64,000 bases of DNA, from the NCBI RefSeq assembly GCF_916618885.1, contig NZ_CAKAKH010000001.1, positions 1,723,005 through 1,787,004 of the forward strand, written 5' to 3'. The position numbers were made by a program, and so were the translations under genes. The notes beneath the pieces are model-generated. The model was not told the origin of the DNA. It saw nothing but the letters and a program-made list of their open reading frames with translations, and made no database searches. This document shows positions 20,232 through 26,991 of this stretch, one piece after another (position 1 is the first letter of the stretch; every line of letters begins with the position of its first letter). Origin of the DNA: Marinilactibacillus sp. Marseille-P9653 (GTDB lineage Bacteria > Bacillota > Bacilli > Lactobacillales > Carnobacteriaceae_A).

Positions 20232-20544
20232 ATCGACGCACTACCTCCTCTGCTATTCGATTGGCTAGAGCATTTTTGTTCTCTTGATAAGCCTGTTCGA
20301 ACCGCTCTGCTTCTCTACTAGCGGATTCATCCATTTCAGCTTTGTCTTTCTCTAATTTACTACTGTAAATTTGCTCTTGCTCAGACTTGTATTCTGACAA
20401 CTCTGTTTCAAGTGCTGTTCGAATAGATTCAACTTCTTGAGCTGTTTCTCTTTCGATCTGCTTGATTTCGTCATCAGCGTCTTTCCGTAATTGAGAAGCG
20501 CGTGCTTCAGCGTCTTTTACATAATTAATTGCCTCACGGTTCAT
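20218..20544 (-). CDS. ntpF: V-type ATP synthase subunit G/H (NtpF), peripheral stalk
   Basis: Coiled-coil partner of subunit E in the peripheral stalk. The 108 aa are almost entirely a charged heptad-rich helix (KDAEARASQLRKDADDEIKQ onward) ending RIAEEVVRRYGNR. It is the first gene of the operon. The ATG follows GGAAGGAGG. The function rests on position and helical pattern, since sequence conservation in this subunit is low. Confidence 0.85.
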   Translation of the reverse strand: MNREAINYVKDAEARASQLRKDADDEIKQIERETAQEVESIRTALETELSEYKSEQEQIYSSKLEKDKAEMDESASREAERFEQAYQENKNALANRIAEEVVRRYGNR

Positions 20545-20562
20545 ATCGTGCCTCCTTCCGCC

Positions 20563-20627
20563 AAAAAGGGCGCAACTAACAAGCCTCTTCTCACCCCAGA
20601 AGAAATTATCCTTGAAAGCTCACGCCC
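20563..20627 (-). promoter_or_regulatory. Structured leader with a possible attenuator before ntpF
   Basis: On the minus strand the V-ATPase leader folds into nested helices: GGGCGT (20627-20622) pairs with GCGCCC (20573-20568), GAGCTT pairs with AGGCTT, and TTCTTCT pairs with AGAAGA. The outer stem is followed at once by TTTTT and then by the ntpF ribosome binding site. This is the layout of a factor-independent attenuator. No competing antiterminator was found by eye, and no known riboswitch class is recognised. Confidence 0.5.
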
Positions 20628-20662
20628 AACCGCATTAATATTTTATTTCGACTACGAGTAAC

Positions 20663-20691
20663 ATAATACCATACGTCTCACAGGATTTCAA
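20663..20691 (-). promoter_or_regulatory. Promoter of the V-ATPase operon
   Basis: Minus strand: -35 TTGAAA (20691-20686), 17-base spacer, -10 TATTAT (20668-20663) with the extended TGG in front. Predicted start is near 20656, giving a 5' leader of about 110 bases that includes the structured element. Confidence 0.7.
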
Positions 20692-21041
20692 TTCGACAGC
20701 CATACTATAAATGAAGAGTTTTGTTGCAGAATCAAAGATTGTTAGCACTTGCAACTTCATTTTCTTTATTTTAAGTTTACTCCAACCAATTGTAGACACT
20801 CTAATCTAAGATTCTTAATATCACGTGTTTTCAATAGAGTTTTCATCGCTATATTTTGCATGTTTAAAGTTCGTATTTCTTTCTTATAATTTAAGCAATT
20901 AATCTTATATAAAAATCCATACTGAAATAAAACTTGGCTAAATTATCCTAAGCTAGGAACAATTTTTTCTGAGTATATTTATCCATAAAAATTTTATAAG
21001 TTGAGCGTTCAAATGCTCAAAGTGTGTTTTTTAATTCTTTA
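20692..21041. other. AT-rich intergenic region with two inverted repeats
   Basis: No gene is seen between the divergent V-ATPase operon and the small plus-strand gene. An inverted repeat at 20710-20761 pairs AATGAA with TTCATT and GTTGCA with TGCAAC, 12 pairs in all, interrupted by a 7-base bulge on one side; it is followed on the plus strand by a T-rich stretch. A second hairpin at 21001-21020 (TTGAGC/GCTCAA) is followed by TTTTTT at 21027 and could terminate plus-strand transcription. No ORF links them. Confidence 0.5.
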
Positions 21042-21071
21042 TTGACAAACGGAATGCGTGTTCGGTATAAT
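21042..21071 (+). promoter_or_regulatory. Consensus sigma-A promoter of the YolD-like gene
   Basis: -35 TTGACA (21042-21047) and -10 TATAAT (21066-21071) are both perfect, with an 18-base spacer. Such a strong promoter is normally held down by a repressor. SOS-like boxes overlap the spacer and the predicted start site. Confidence 0.85.
21051..21064 (+). promoter_or_regulatory. SOS (LexA) box-like operator 1
   Basis: GGAATGCGTGTTCG lies between -35 and -10 and matches 11 of 14 positions of the Bacillus SOS box CGAACRNRYGTTYC. Its core is GAAT-N4-GTTC. A second box follows at the transcription start, and uvrB in this window has a similar GAAT-N4-GTTT box. Confidence 0.5.
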
Positions 21072-21076
21072 CTATT

Positions 21077-21090
21077 TAAACAAACGTTCG
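21077..21090 (+). promoter_or_regulatory. SOS (LexA) box-like operator 2
   Basis: TAAACAAACGTTCG covers the predicted transcription start and matches 11 of 14 positions of CGAACRNRYGTTYC. With box 1 it would let LexA cover the promoter. It was identified by eye only. Confidence 0.5.
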
Positions 21091-21102
21091 GGAGATGAGC
21101 TC

Positions 21103-21417
21103 ATGGAAAAATTTGCAGTTGAAAAAAATCAAATTCTTCATTATTTCAAAGAAACTTATTTAAATCGTAGTCACTTTGCAGTTCACAAACAAATGCCAGC
21201 TTTACAGCTAAGACATTTCATCAAACAAGCTGTGCGCAAACAGAAACTTATTACTATACAATTGAATCCATCTGCACACGACTCATCCATATCCGAATGT
21301 ACTGGAACAGCTTCTTTTTCTCCTTATAGTAGCCAAATTATATTGAATAGCCATAATAGTAATACTGTTCATTTGATAAACAGTGATCAAATCAGACACA
21401 TTAGACTTGCTAATTAA
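21103..21417 (+). CDS. Small protein, possibly YolD-like
   Basis: The 104-aa product is not firmly recognised. The start is ATG 21103, 7 bases after GGGAGATG's core; an in-frame TTG/ATG-type extension upstream runs through the promoter and is rejected. The N-terminal half is helical and basic (YFKETYLNRSHFAV, RHFIKQAVRKQK). The C-terminal part alternates like a small beta barrel (GTASFSPYSSQIIL, then VHLINSDQIRHIRLA), resembling the end of YolD-like proteins, which usually precede Y-family polymerases of the UvrX/PolYB kind. Here no polymerase follows, only a terminator. SOS-like boxes in the promoter agree with a DNA-damage link. The family call is tentative. Confidence 0.6.
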   Translation: MEKFAVEKNQILHYFKETYLNRSHFAVHKQMPALQLRHFIKQAVRKQKLITIQLNPSAHDSSISECTGTASFSPYSSQIILNSHNSNTVHLINSDQIRHIRLAN

Positions 21418-21469
21418 ACTATATGGTTTAAACTTTCGTTTTATTTATTGCTAGTATACTTCTTAACAC

Positions 21470-21518
21470 TAAAAAAGTCTTCAGAGGGAGAAACACGGTC
21501 CCTTTGAAGACTTTTTTA
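21470..21518. terminator. Bidirectional terminator between the YolD-like gene and cls
   Basis: AAAAAAGTCTTCA pairs with TGAAGACTTTTTT, with an inner AGGG/CCCT stem. T-runs exist on both strands, so it serves the convergent small plus-strand gene and cls. Confidence 0.9.
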
Positions 21519-21558
21519 CTTCATTACAAATGAATCTTATACATACTTATAAAAAATC

Positions 21559-23001
21559 CTATAGTATTGGCGAAAATAAGCGACTAAATTGCTGCTTGAA
21601 TAATTCCCATTTAGAATACTGGTCTATGATTTTTCGAGTTAATTCATAGGAAGCTTCCATATCTTTTTCGAAAATGGCTACTTGCTCTCTCGCTAAATGG
21701 CGATCGTACATAAAGGTATTAACTTCAAAATTCAGCTTAAAGCTTCGGATATCAAAGTTGGCTGTACCAACTGACAAGATTTCTCCATCTATCACAATCG
21801 TCTTTGCATGGATAAATCCAGCATCATAAATATATACTTTAACGCCTGAGTTAATCATCTCTTCAGCATAACTAAGTGTAGCTCGGTATATGAAAGGATG
21901 ATCCGGTTTGTTAGGAATCATCAATTTAACATCAATACCAGATAAACTCGCAATTTTTATCGTTTCCATTAACGCTTCATCTGGTATGAAATAGGGTGTC
22001 TGGATATAAACGGACTCCTTGGCCATACTGATCATTTTAAGAAAACCTTTTTTTATTGCATGCATTTCAGTATCTGGGCCACTGGAAACAATTTGTAGAT
22101 CAGTAGAGCCTATAAAAGAAGAAACTGGAAAATAATTTTCTTCATAACTGACTGGATGATGTTTAACAGATGCATTCCAGTCCATCAAAAACCTTGTTTG
22201 CAAAGGAAGCACACCGTTTCCATTGATTCTAAGATGTGTATCTCTCCAGTATCCCATCTTTTCATAGAGACCTAAATAATCATCTCCGACGTTAAAGCCT
22301 CCTGTATACCCTACTTTTCCATCAATTACGACAATTTTTCTGTGATTTCTGTAGTTCAGTCTGAAAAATTTAGAACCGAAGAAAGGTTCAGCTTTTCCTC
22401 CAAGAGCTTTTAGGTGTTCAAAAAAATGAGCGCCTACGACTCTAGCTCCAATCGGATCATATAAAACTTTAACTTCAACACCATTTTCAGCTCTTTCTTC
22501 CAACGCTTTCAACAATCTTGTACCAATGCCATCTGCTTTAAATATATAATAAGTCACATGAATATGATGTTCCGCTTTACCGATGTCTTCTATTAATTTA
22601 TCGAATTTTTCTTTACCATCTGTAATAATATCTACTTTATTACCTTTAGTTAAAATAGCTTCGTTACTCTCTAGAAAAAGAGAAACCAGTTCCAAGGTAG
22701 AATCCAAGTACTTCGATTCTGGGATATCTAGATTTTCAGACTCAATTAATTGCTTTTGTGCTTCAACCAATTGAGTCATACCAATTCTCTTCTGTGACCG
22801 AATGTCGAATATATTTTCTTGAGAGATTTTCCGTCCAAGAAATAGGTAAATAACAAATCCAATGCCCGGTAACATCGTAATAACGAGTAACCAAGCCCAT
22901 ATTGCTGCAATATCTCTTTCTCTTTCTCTGAAAACTGTTATAAATGCTAAAATTGAATTGACAATGATAAATAACCAGAATAACGTTCTAATAATCTCCA
23001 T
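21559..23001 (-). CDS. cls: Cardiolipin synthase
   Basis: Membrane enzyme of the phospholipase D family that condenses two phosphatidylglycerols into cardiolipin. The 480 aa have two N-terminal transmembrane helices (about 2-20 and 32-55) and two HKD motifs: NHRKIVVIDGKVGYTGG with a GFNVGDDY tail, and HAKTIVIDGEILSVGT followed by ANFDIRSF. Length is normal. It appears monocistronic, with a shared terminator downstream. Confidence 0.96.
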   Translation of the reverse strand: MEIIRTLFWLFIIVNSILAFITVFRERERDIAAIWAWLLVITMLPGIGFVIYLFLGRKISQENIFDIRSQKRIGMTQLVEAQKQLIESENLDIPESKYLDSTLELVSLFLESNEAILTKGNKVDIITDGKEKFDKLIEDIGKAEHHIHVTYYIFKADGIGTRLLKALEERAENGVEVKVLYDPIGARVVGAHFFEHLKALGGKAEPFFGSKFFRLNYRNHRKIVVIDGKVGYTGGFNVGDDYLGLYEKMGYWRDTHLRINGNGVLPLQTRFLMDWNASVKHHPVSYEENYFPVSSFIGSTDLQIVSSGPDTEMHAIKKGFLKMISMAKESVYIQTPYFIPDEALMETIKIASLSGIDVKLMIPNKPDHPFIYRATLSYAEEMINSGVKVYIYDAGFIHAKTIVIDGEILSVGTANFDIRSFKLNFEVNTFMYDRHLAREQVAIFEKDMEASYELTRKIIDQYSKWELFKQQFSRLFSPIL

Positions 23002-23241
23002 TTTATACCCCTTATAGTCTTTTTGTTGACTCCTCTACGAACACCTGATACTAAGCCTTCTAGAGTTTTTCTTAATCAGTTTACACTATTACACCTTTAC
23101 CCGTCTACATATATTATCCCCAGGGGGTCCTTAAAACGAAGTATACATTAAAAGCATACGATATTCTGTAACAACTGGTGCGGAAAATAACAAAGCAGCC
23201 TCTAATAGTAGAGACTGCTTGATGGGATTTATTTTCAAGGA
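23002..23241. terminator. cls-thiT intergenic region with the thiT terminator
   Basis: The 240 bases hold a minus-strand terminator at 23192-23220, AAGCAGTCTCTA / TAGAGGCTGCTT, followed by TGTTATTTT. The rest is presumably the cls upstream region. No further gene is seen there. Confidence 0.8.
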
Positions 23242-23811
23242 TTAATTTTTTGATTTAGGCACAAACATAGATGAAGCTCTATCGAATAATAACACCAATA
23301 CAATAATTGTGACCGCTATGGTTGCGAGCATACTCGCTCCGTTGAATAGTAGCGAAAACGTTACAGGATCAAGCCCCCACACTGCATAGTCTCCAAAAAA
23401 GAATACACCAGCTACAAAATGCCAGAACCAGCGGGCAGCTGATCCTATGAATGTCGTAATGATCAAATATTTTTTAGCGGTACTTAGTGAATTTTCTTTT
23501 ATATTTTTGACGATGGTTTGGCTAAAGTAACCGGAAAACCCAACACAAGTGAAAGCAAATCCATATTCAATAATAAATTGATAGATATTCAATATATAAG
23601 CTGTTCCAGCTACTACATGCAAGATTCCCCACAAAAACCCAGCAAATAAACCAGGTAACACGCCTCTTCTGATTGCAAAAAAGGTCAACGGAATCGTACC
23701 TAAAGAAACACTAAAAGAGGCTCCAATCCCTACTGGTATTAAAGACAAAATCATAGCTATGGCCGCAAACAATGTCCCTTCAATATAAACTCTTAACTTT
23801 TCGTTCTGCAT
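23242..23811 (-). CDS. thiT: Thiamine ECF transporter substrate-binding subunit ThiT
   Basis: S component that captures thiamine and works with a shared ECF energising module encoded elsewhere. The 189 aa are very hydrophobic, with about six membrane helices. Family motifs are seen: IPLTFFAIRRGVLPGLFAGFLWG, given here as residues about 42-64, the thiamine-contact YGFAFTCVGFSG region, and ARWFWHFVAGVFFFGDYA near 126-143. The start is ATG 23811 after AGGAGGAG; a longer frame to 23871 would run through the regulatory hairpin and is rejected. A TPP riboswitch stands upstream. Confidence 0.95.
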   Translation of the reverse strand: MQNEKLRVYIEGTLFAAIAMILSLIPVGIGASFSVSLGTIPLTFFAIRRGVLPGLFAGFLWGILHVVAGTAYILNIYQFIIEYGFAFTCVGFSGYFSQTIVKNIKENSLSTAKKYLIITTFIGSAARWFWHFVAGVFFFGDYAVWGLDPVTFSLLFNGASMLATIAVTIIVLVLLFDRASSMFVPKSKN

Positions 23812-23817
23812 ACAAAA

Positions 23818-23855
23818 ACTCCTCCTATAGATACTATGTATACTAGAGGAGGAGT
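23818..23855 (-). promoter_or_regulatory. Shine-Dalgarno-sequestering hairpin of thiT
   Basis: On the minus strand ACTCCTCC (23855-23848) pairs perfectly with GGAGGAGT (23825-23818), which contains the thiT ribosome binding site; weaker pairs extend inward. No U-run follows. This is the expected OFF structure of a riboswitch acting on translation. Confidence 0.8.
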
Positions 23856-23905
23856 AAATTCTTATCATCATAGCAAAAAAGCAAAAAGATACTTTTAGAC
23901 ACTGA

Positions 23906-24001
23906 TTCTAGGTACTCTCCCTACGCACGTACGAACGTACAGGTTCAAAGGGTCTGGACTAATAGTCCACTCTCAGCCAATTTAATTGGCTCCCCTAGTA
24001 C
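23906..24001 (-). promoter_or_regulatory. TPP riboswitch (THI element)
   Basis: Read on the minus strand, the conserved landmarks occur in order: TACTAGGGGAGCC, then GGCTGAGAGTGG, then ACCCTTTGAACCTG, then GCGTAGGGAGAGTACCTAG. P1 forms from CTAGG and CCTAG. The variable arm before GCGTAGGG is a short GTACGTTCGTAC hairpin. It sits 95 bases upstream of thiT and downstream of rnjB, and would shut off thiT when thiamine pyrophosphate is plentiful. Confidence 0.95.
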
Positions 24002-24022
24002 AAATAGTTAATTTATCGCGAT

Positions 24023-25702
24023 CTACTTGAATCGACGATTTTGATTCACTTCCATTATAACAGGTAAAATGATTGGACGTCTACGTGTTTTTTTAAATAA
24101 ATGATTTCCGAGTTCTTCTCTAATATCTTGCTTGATAGATCCCCAGTCGAAATCATTATGTTCAAGATTTTTGCGAACTACATCAGTAACGATTTCGTTA
24201 GATTCATTAATCAAATCCTGATTTTCTTTAACAAAGACAAATCCTCTTGTTACAATGTGCGGACCAGATACAACTTTACGTTTTTTCCGGTCAATCGTTA
24301 CAACGGCTACAAAAATACCATCTTCAGATAATAGTCGTCTATCTCTTAAAACAATATTTCCAATGTCTCCAATACCAATTCCATCAATTAGCGTATTTTC
24401 AGCTGGAACTTGACCAGTCTGATTCATTTTGCCATTTTGATAGTTCAAAACATCTCCATTACTTAAAATAAAGATATCTGCGTTATCCATACCTGTTTCA
24501 TTTGCTAAATCAGCGTGAGCTGCAAGCATACGATACTCTCCTTGAATTGGTATGAAATATTTCGGTTGAAGTAAATTGATCATCAATTGTAGATCGTTAG
24601 GCGTAGCATGACCAGAAGCTTTCATATTATCAGAAATATGCTTAACGGTAGCACCTGCTCTATAAATCAAGTTTTCTGTTTCAGCAACAGTTACTTCCAT
24701 TGCAATAGATGGACTTGTAACAATAAATATAAGATCATTCTCTTTAATATTCACTTGTCCATGATTGCCTGTTGCCATACGGCTAAGTGTTTTAATCGGT
24801 TCACCAGAAGCGCCTGTTTCAAGTACGATAATTTGGTTATCATCAAACTGATCAATTTTATCGACTGAAACGATTAAATTCTCATCAGGGAGTGTCAGTT
24901 TGTCTAATTCTATCGCTGTTGCTAGAATTGCTTCAAGATTACGTCCTGTAATGAAAACTTTTCTTCCAGATGCATGTGCAGCATTCAGTACTTGTTGAAT
25001 ACGTAAAATATTACTTGCTACTGCGGCAACAATAATTCTACTATTCGAGTCTTGGAAAATATCCAACACTTCTTCTTGAACTTTTTTCTCAGAAACATTT
25101 TCTATCGTACTTTCTGCTTCGTTTGAATCACTTAATAACGCAAGTACACCTTCTTTACCAATCTCAGAAATCTGAGAAAAGTCCGTACGGTATCCCTCAC
25201 TTGCACTTTGATCAAACTTAAAGTTTCCAGTGTAGACAATGTTGCCATCATCAGTCTTAACAGAAATTCCCATAGAGTCAGGTATAGTGTGCGTTGTTCT
25301 GAAAAATTTCACTAGGTTTCCATGGAAATCAATTTCTGTGTGTTCATCGATTACATGATAATCATCAAAATTGGCGCCAAGACTAGATTCATTAACAAAT
25401 AATTTTGCTAATGCAATGGTTAGTTCTGATCCAAATACAGGTACATTGAAAGATTCAAGGAAATATGGCAATGCGCCTATAGCATCCTCATGTCCGTGTG
25501 ATAAAAATACACCAGCAATACGGTCTTTGTTTTCTAATAAATAGCTGAAGTCAGGAATAACTGCGTCAATACCATACAAATCTTCTTCTGGATACATTAA
25601 TCCACAATCCAAGACAAAAATGTCCTCTCCTGATTCAATGACATATAAATTTTTTCCGTTTTCTCTTACTCCTCCAAAAGGAATAATCTTAATATTACTC
25701 AA
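24023..25702 (-). CDS. rnjB: Ribonuclease J2
   Basis: Metallo-beta-lactamase/beta-CASP RNase, partner of RNase J1 in mRNA decay. About 559 aa, beginning SNIKIIPFGGVRENGKNLY. The metal motif is HGHEDAIG rather than the HxHxDH of active J1 enzymes, so the last His is Ala. This is the mark of RNase J2, which has weak exonuclease activity and supports J1. The start is TTG 25702 after AGAGGTG; a TTG at 25741 is possible but has no ribosome binding site. It is divergent from birA. Confidence 0.92.
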   Translation of the reverse strand: MSNIKIIPFGGVRENGKNLYVIESGEDIFVLDCGLMYPEEDLYGIDAVIPDFSYLLENKDRIAGVFLSHGHEDAIGALPYFLESFNVPVFGSELTIALAKLFVNESSLGANFDDYHVIDEHTEIDFHGNLVKFFRTTHTIPDSMGISVKTDDGNIVYTGNFKFDQSASEGYRTDFSQISEIGKEGVLALLSDSNEAESTIENVSEKKVQEEVLDIFQDSNSRIIVAAVASNILRIQQVLNAAHASGRKVFITGRNLEAILATAIELDKLTLPDENLIVSVDKIDQFDDNQIIVLETGASGEPIKTLSRMATGNHGQVNIKENDLIFIVTSPSIAMEVTVAETENLIYRAGATVKHISDNMKASGHATPNDLQLMINLLQPKYFIPIQGEYRMLAAHADLANETGMDNADIFILSNGDVLNYQNGKMNQTGQVPAENTLIDGIGIGDIGNIVLRDRRLLSEDGIFVAVVTIDRKKRKVVSGPHIVTRGFVFVKENQDLINESNEIVTDVVRKNLEHNDFDWGSIKQDIREELGNHLFKKTRRRPIILPVIMEVNQNRRFK

Positions 25703-25802
25703 TTTTTTCACCTCTAAAAGTTGATTTAACGTATAGTTCAACTTAGTTATTATAGTTTATTTCACCTATTTTTCTTACGTCCGTTCACTCTACACTGATT
25801 TT

Positions 25803-25811
25803 AGTATAGCA
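25803..25811 (-). promoter_or_regulatory. Extended -10 promoter of rnjB
   Basis: Minus strand TGC-TATACT, with no good -35. It lies about 100 bases before the rnjB start in the rnjB/birA divergent gap. Confidence 0.55.
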
Positions 25812-25854
25812 TAGAAATTCCTTATTTCCTACTAATCTTCAACTTGGAAACGTG

Positions 25855-25883
25855 TCGACTTTCTCTTTTAGTATCTGTATACT
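25855..25883 (+). promoter_or_regulatory. Promoter of birA
   Basis: -35 TCGACT, 17-base spacer, -10 TATACT (25878-25883), 40 bases before the birA ATG. No biotin-operator dyad was recognised around it. Confidence 0.55.
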
Positions 25884-25922
25884 TTACTACTATAAAACTT
25901 GAAGGAAATGGAGATCAAAATC

Positions 25923-26909
25923 ATGGTTCCTCAAACTTTAAAAGCTCATCATCTGGATTACTTAAATAGTGAGCCCACTCATTCTGCTTCAATAGTAGAA
26001 GTTAGTACGGCTTGTGCGTGTTCTGAAGAAATGACAAAGAATGTATTAAAAGAAATATCAGAAGACGGAATGCCTATCCACTTTGACGCTCAAACGGTCA
26101 TACTCTTGAATCCTATTTTATCTGAAGCGTCTATCATAAACCAGCTGAAAACTGAAAGAATTGGTCATCATATAAAACTTCTTCAGTCAATTGACTCTAC
26201 AAATGATTATGTCAAAAAGCATCTGAGCTCATTAAATCATGGTTCCTTAGTTCTTGCGCATGAACAGACAGTGGGAAAAGGACGGTTAGGAAGAGAGTGG
26301 TCTTCACCTGCTGGAAAAACCATATCCATGAGTCTACTACTTAAACCATCAAATCAGAAACTCCGTTACTCTATTTTGACACAAATGGCCGCTGCTGCGC
26401 TTGTCCGATCTTTGGAAACTCATAGTCACGCTGAAATCAAATGGCCCAATGATGTCTTGGTCAATAAAAAGAAAATTTCAGGTATTTTAACTGAAGCAGA
26501 ATATTCAGGAAGTCAACTTGAAGGCATCATCATTGGTATAGGTGTCAATACCAATCTGGATAAAGATGATATTCCTCTATCCTTAAAAGAAAAAGCCAGT
26601 TCTCTCAAAATAGAAGTCGACACAGTTGATCCAAACAAGCTTATTTCTAGATTTTTAGAGTTTTTTGAAACCTATTATGAATCTTGGCTCTCTGATCAGG
26701 ACACGAAGCCTTTTTTAGATGTTTGCAGAAAACACTCCGCTTTGATCGGTCATCGCTATTGGATTGAAGACACAGTTAGTAGAAGAAAAGCTTCTATCGA
26801 CTCTTTAGATGATGACGGGGCTCTAGTCGTAACTTATTTAGATACTTCTGAGACAATGCCACTCGTTTCTACTCATTATTCTATTCGAGGGGACAATGGA
26901 TACATCTGA
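25923..26909 (+). CDS. birA: Biotin-protein ligase / biotin operon repressor
   Basis: Activates biotin to biotinyl-AMP and attaches it to carboxylases; the N-terminal winged helix allows it to repress biotin genes. About 328 aa. The helix-turn-helix lies at roughly 15-70, and the catalytic core shows GKGRLGREWSSPAGKTI, SIDSTNDYVK, KWPNDVLVNKKKISGIL and IGIGVNTN, followed by the C-terminal SH3-like cap. ATG 25923 follows GGAG by 9 bases and is preferred to the TTG at 25899. This and def are the only firmly identified plus-strand genes. Confidence 0.94.
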   Translation: MVPQTLKAHHLDYLNSEPTHSASIVEVSTACACSEEMTKNVLKEISEDGMPIHFDAQTVILLNPILSEASIINQLKTERIGHHIKLLQSIDSTNDYVKKHLSSLNHGSLVLAHEQTVGKGRLGREWSSPAGKTISMSLLLKPSNQKLRYSILTQMAAAALVRSLETHSHAEIKWPNDVLVNKKKISGILTEAEYSGSQLEGIIIGIGVNTNLDKDDIPLSLKEKASSLKIEVDTVDPNKLISRFLEFFETYYESWLSDQDTKPFLDVCRKHSALIGHRYWIEDTVSRRKASIDSLDDDGALVVTYLDTSETMPLVSTHYSIRGDNGYI

Positions 26910-26923
26910 ATCCAGAATACAAT

Positions 26924-26980
26924 AAAGCACCCTTTTATCCATCAACTGATTTCAGTGAGATTTTAAAAGGGTGCTTTTTT
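26924..26980 (+). terminator. Terminator of birA, possibly shared with pnp
   Basis: AAAGCACCCTTTTA pairs with TAAAAGGGTGCTTT, followed by TTTT on the plus strand. On the minus strand only a short T-rich tail follows, so its use for pnp is less sure. Confidence 0.85.
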
Positions 26981-26991
26981 ATTGGCTTAAA

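Noticed and set aside
21058-21102. Longer N-terminus for the YolD-like gene
   Set aside because: It would begin inside the promoter spacer; ATG 21103 has a good ribosome binding site.
23812-23871. Longer N-terminus for thiT
   Set aside because: The extension encodes a Ser/Arg-rich tail made from the Shine-Dalgarno-masking hairpin; ATG 23811 follows the ribosome binding site.
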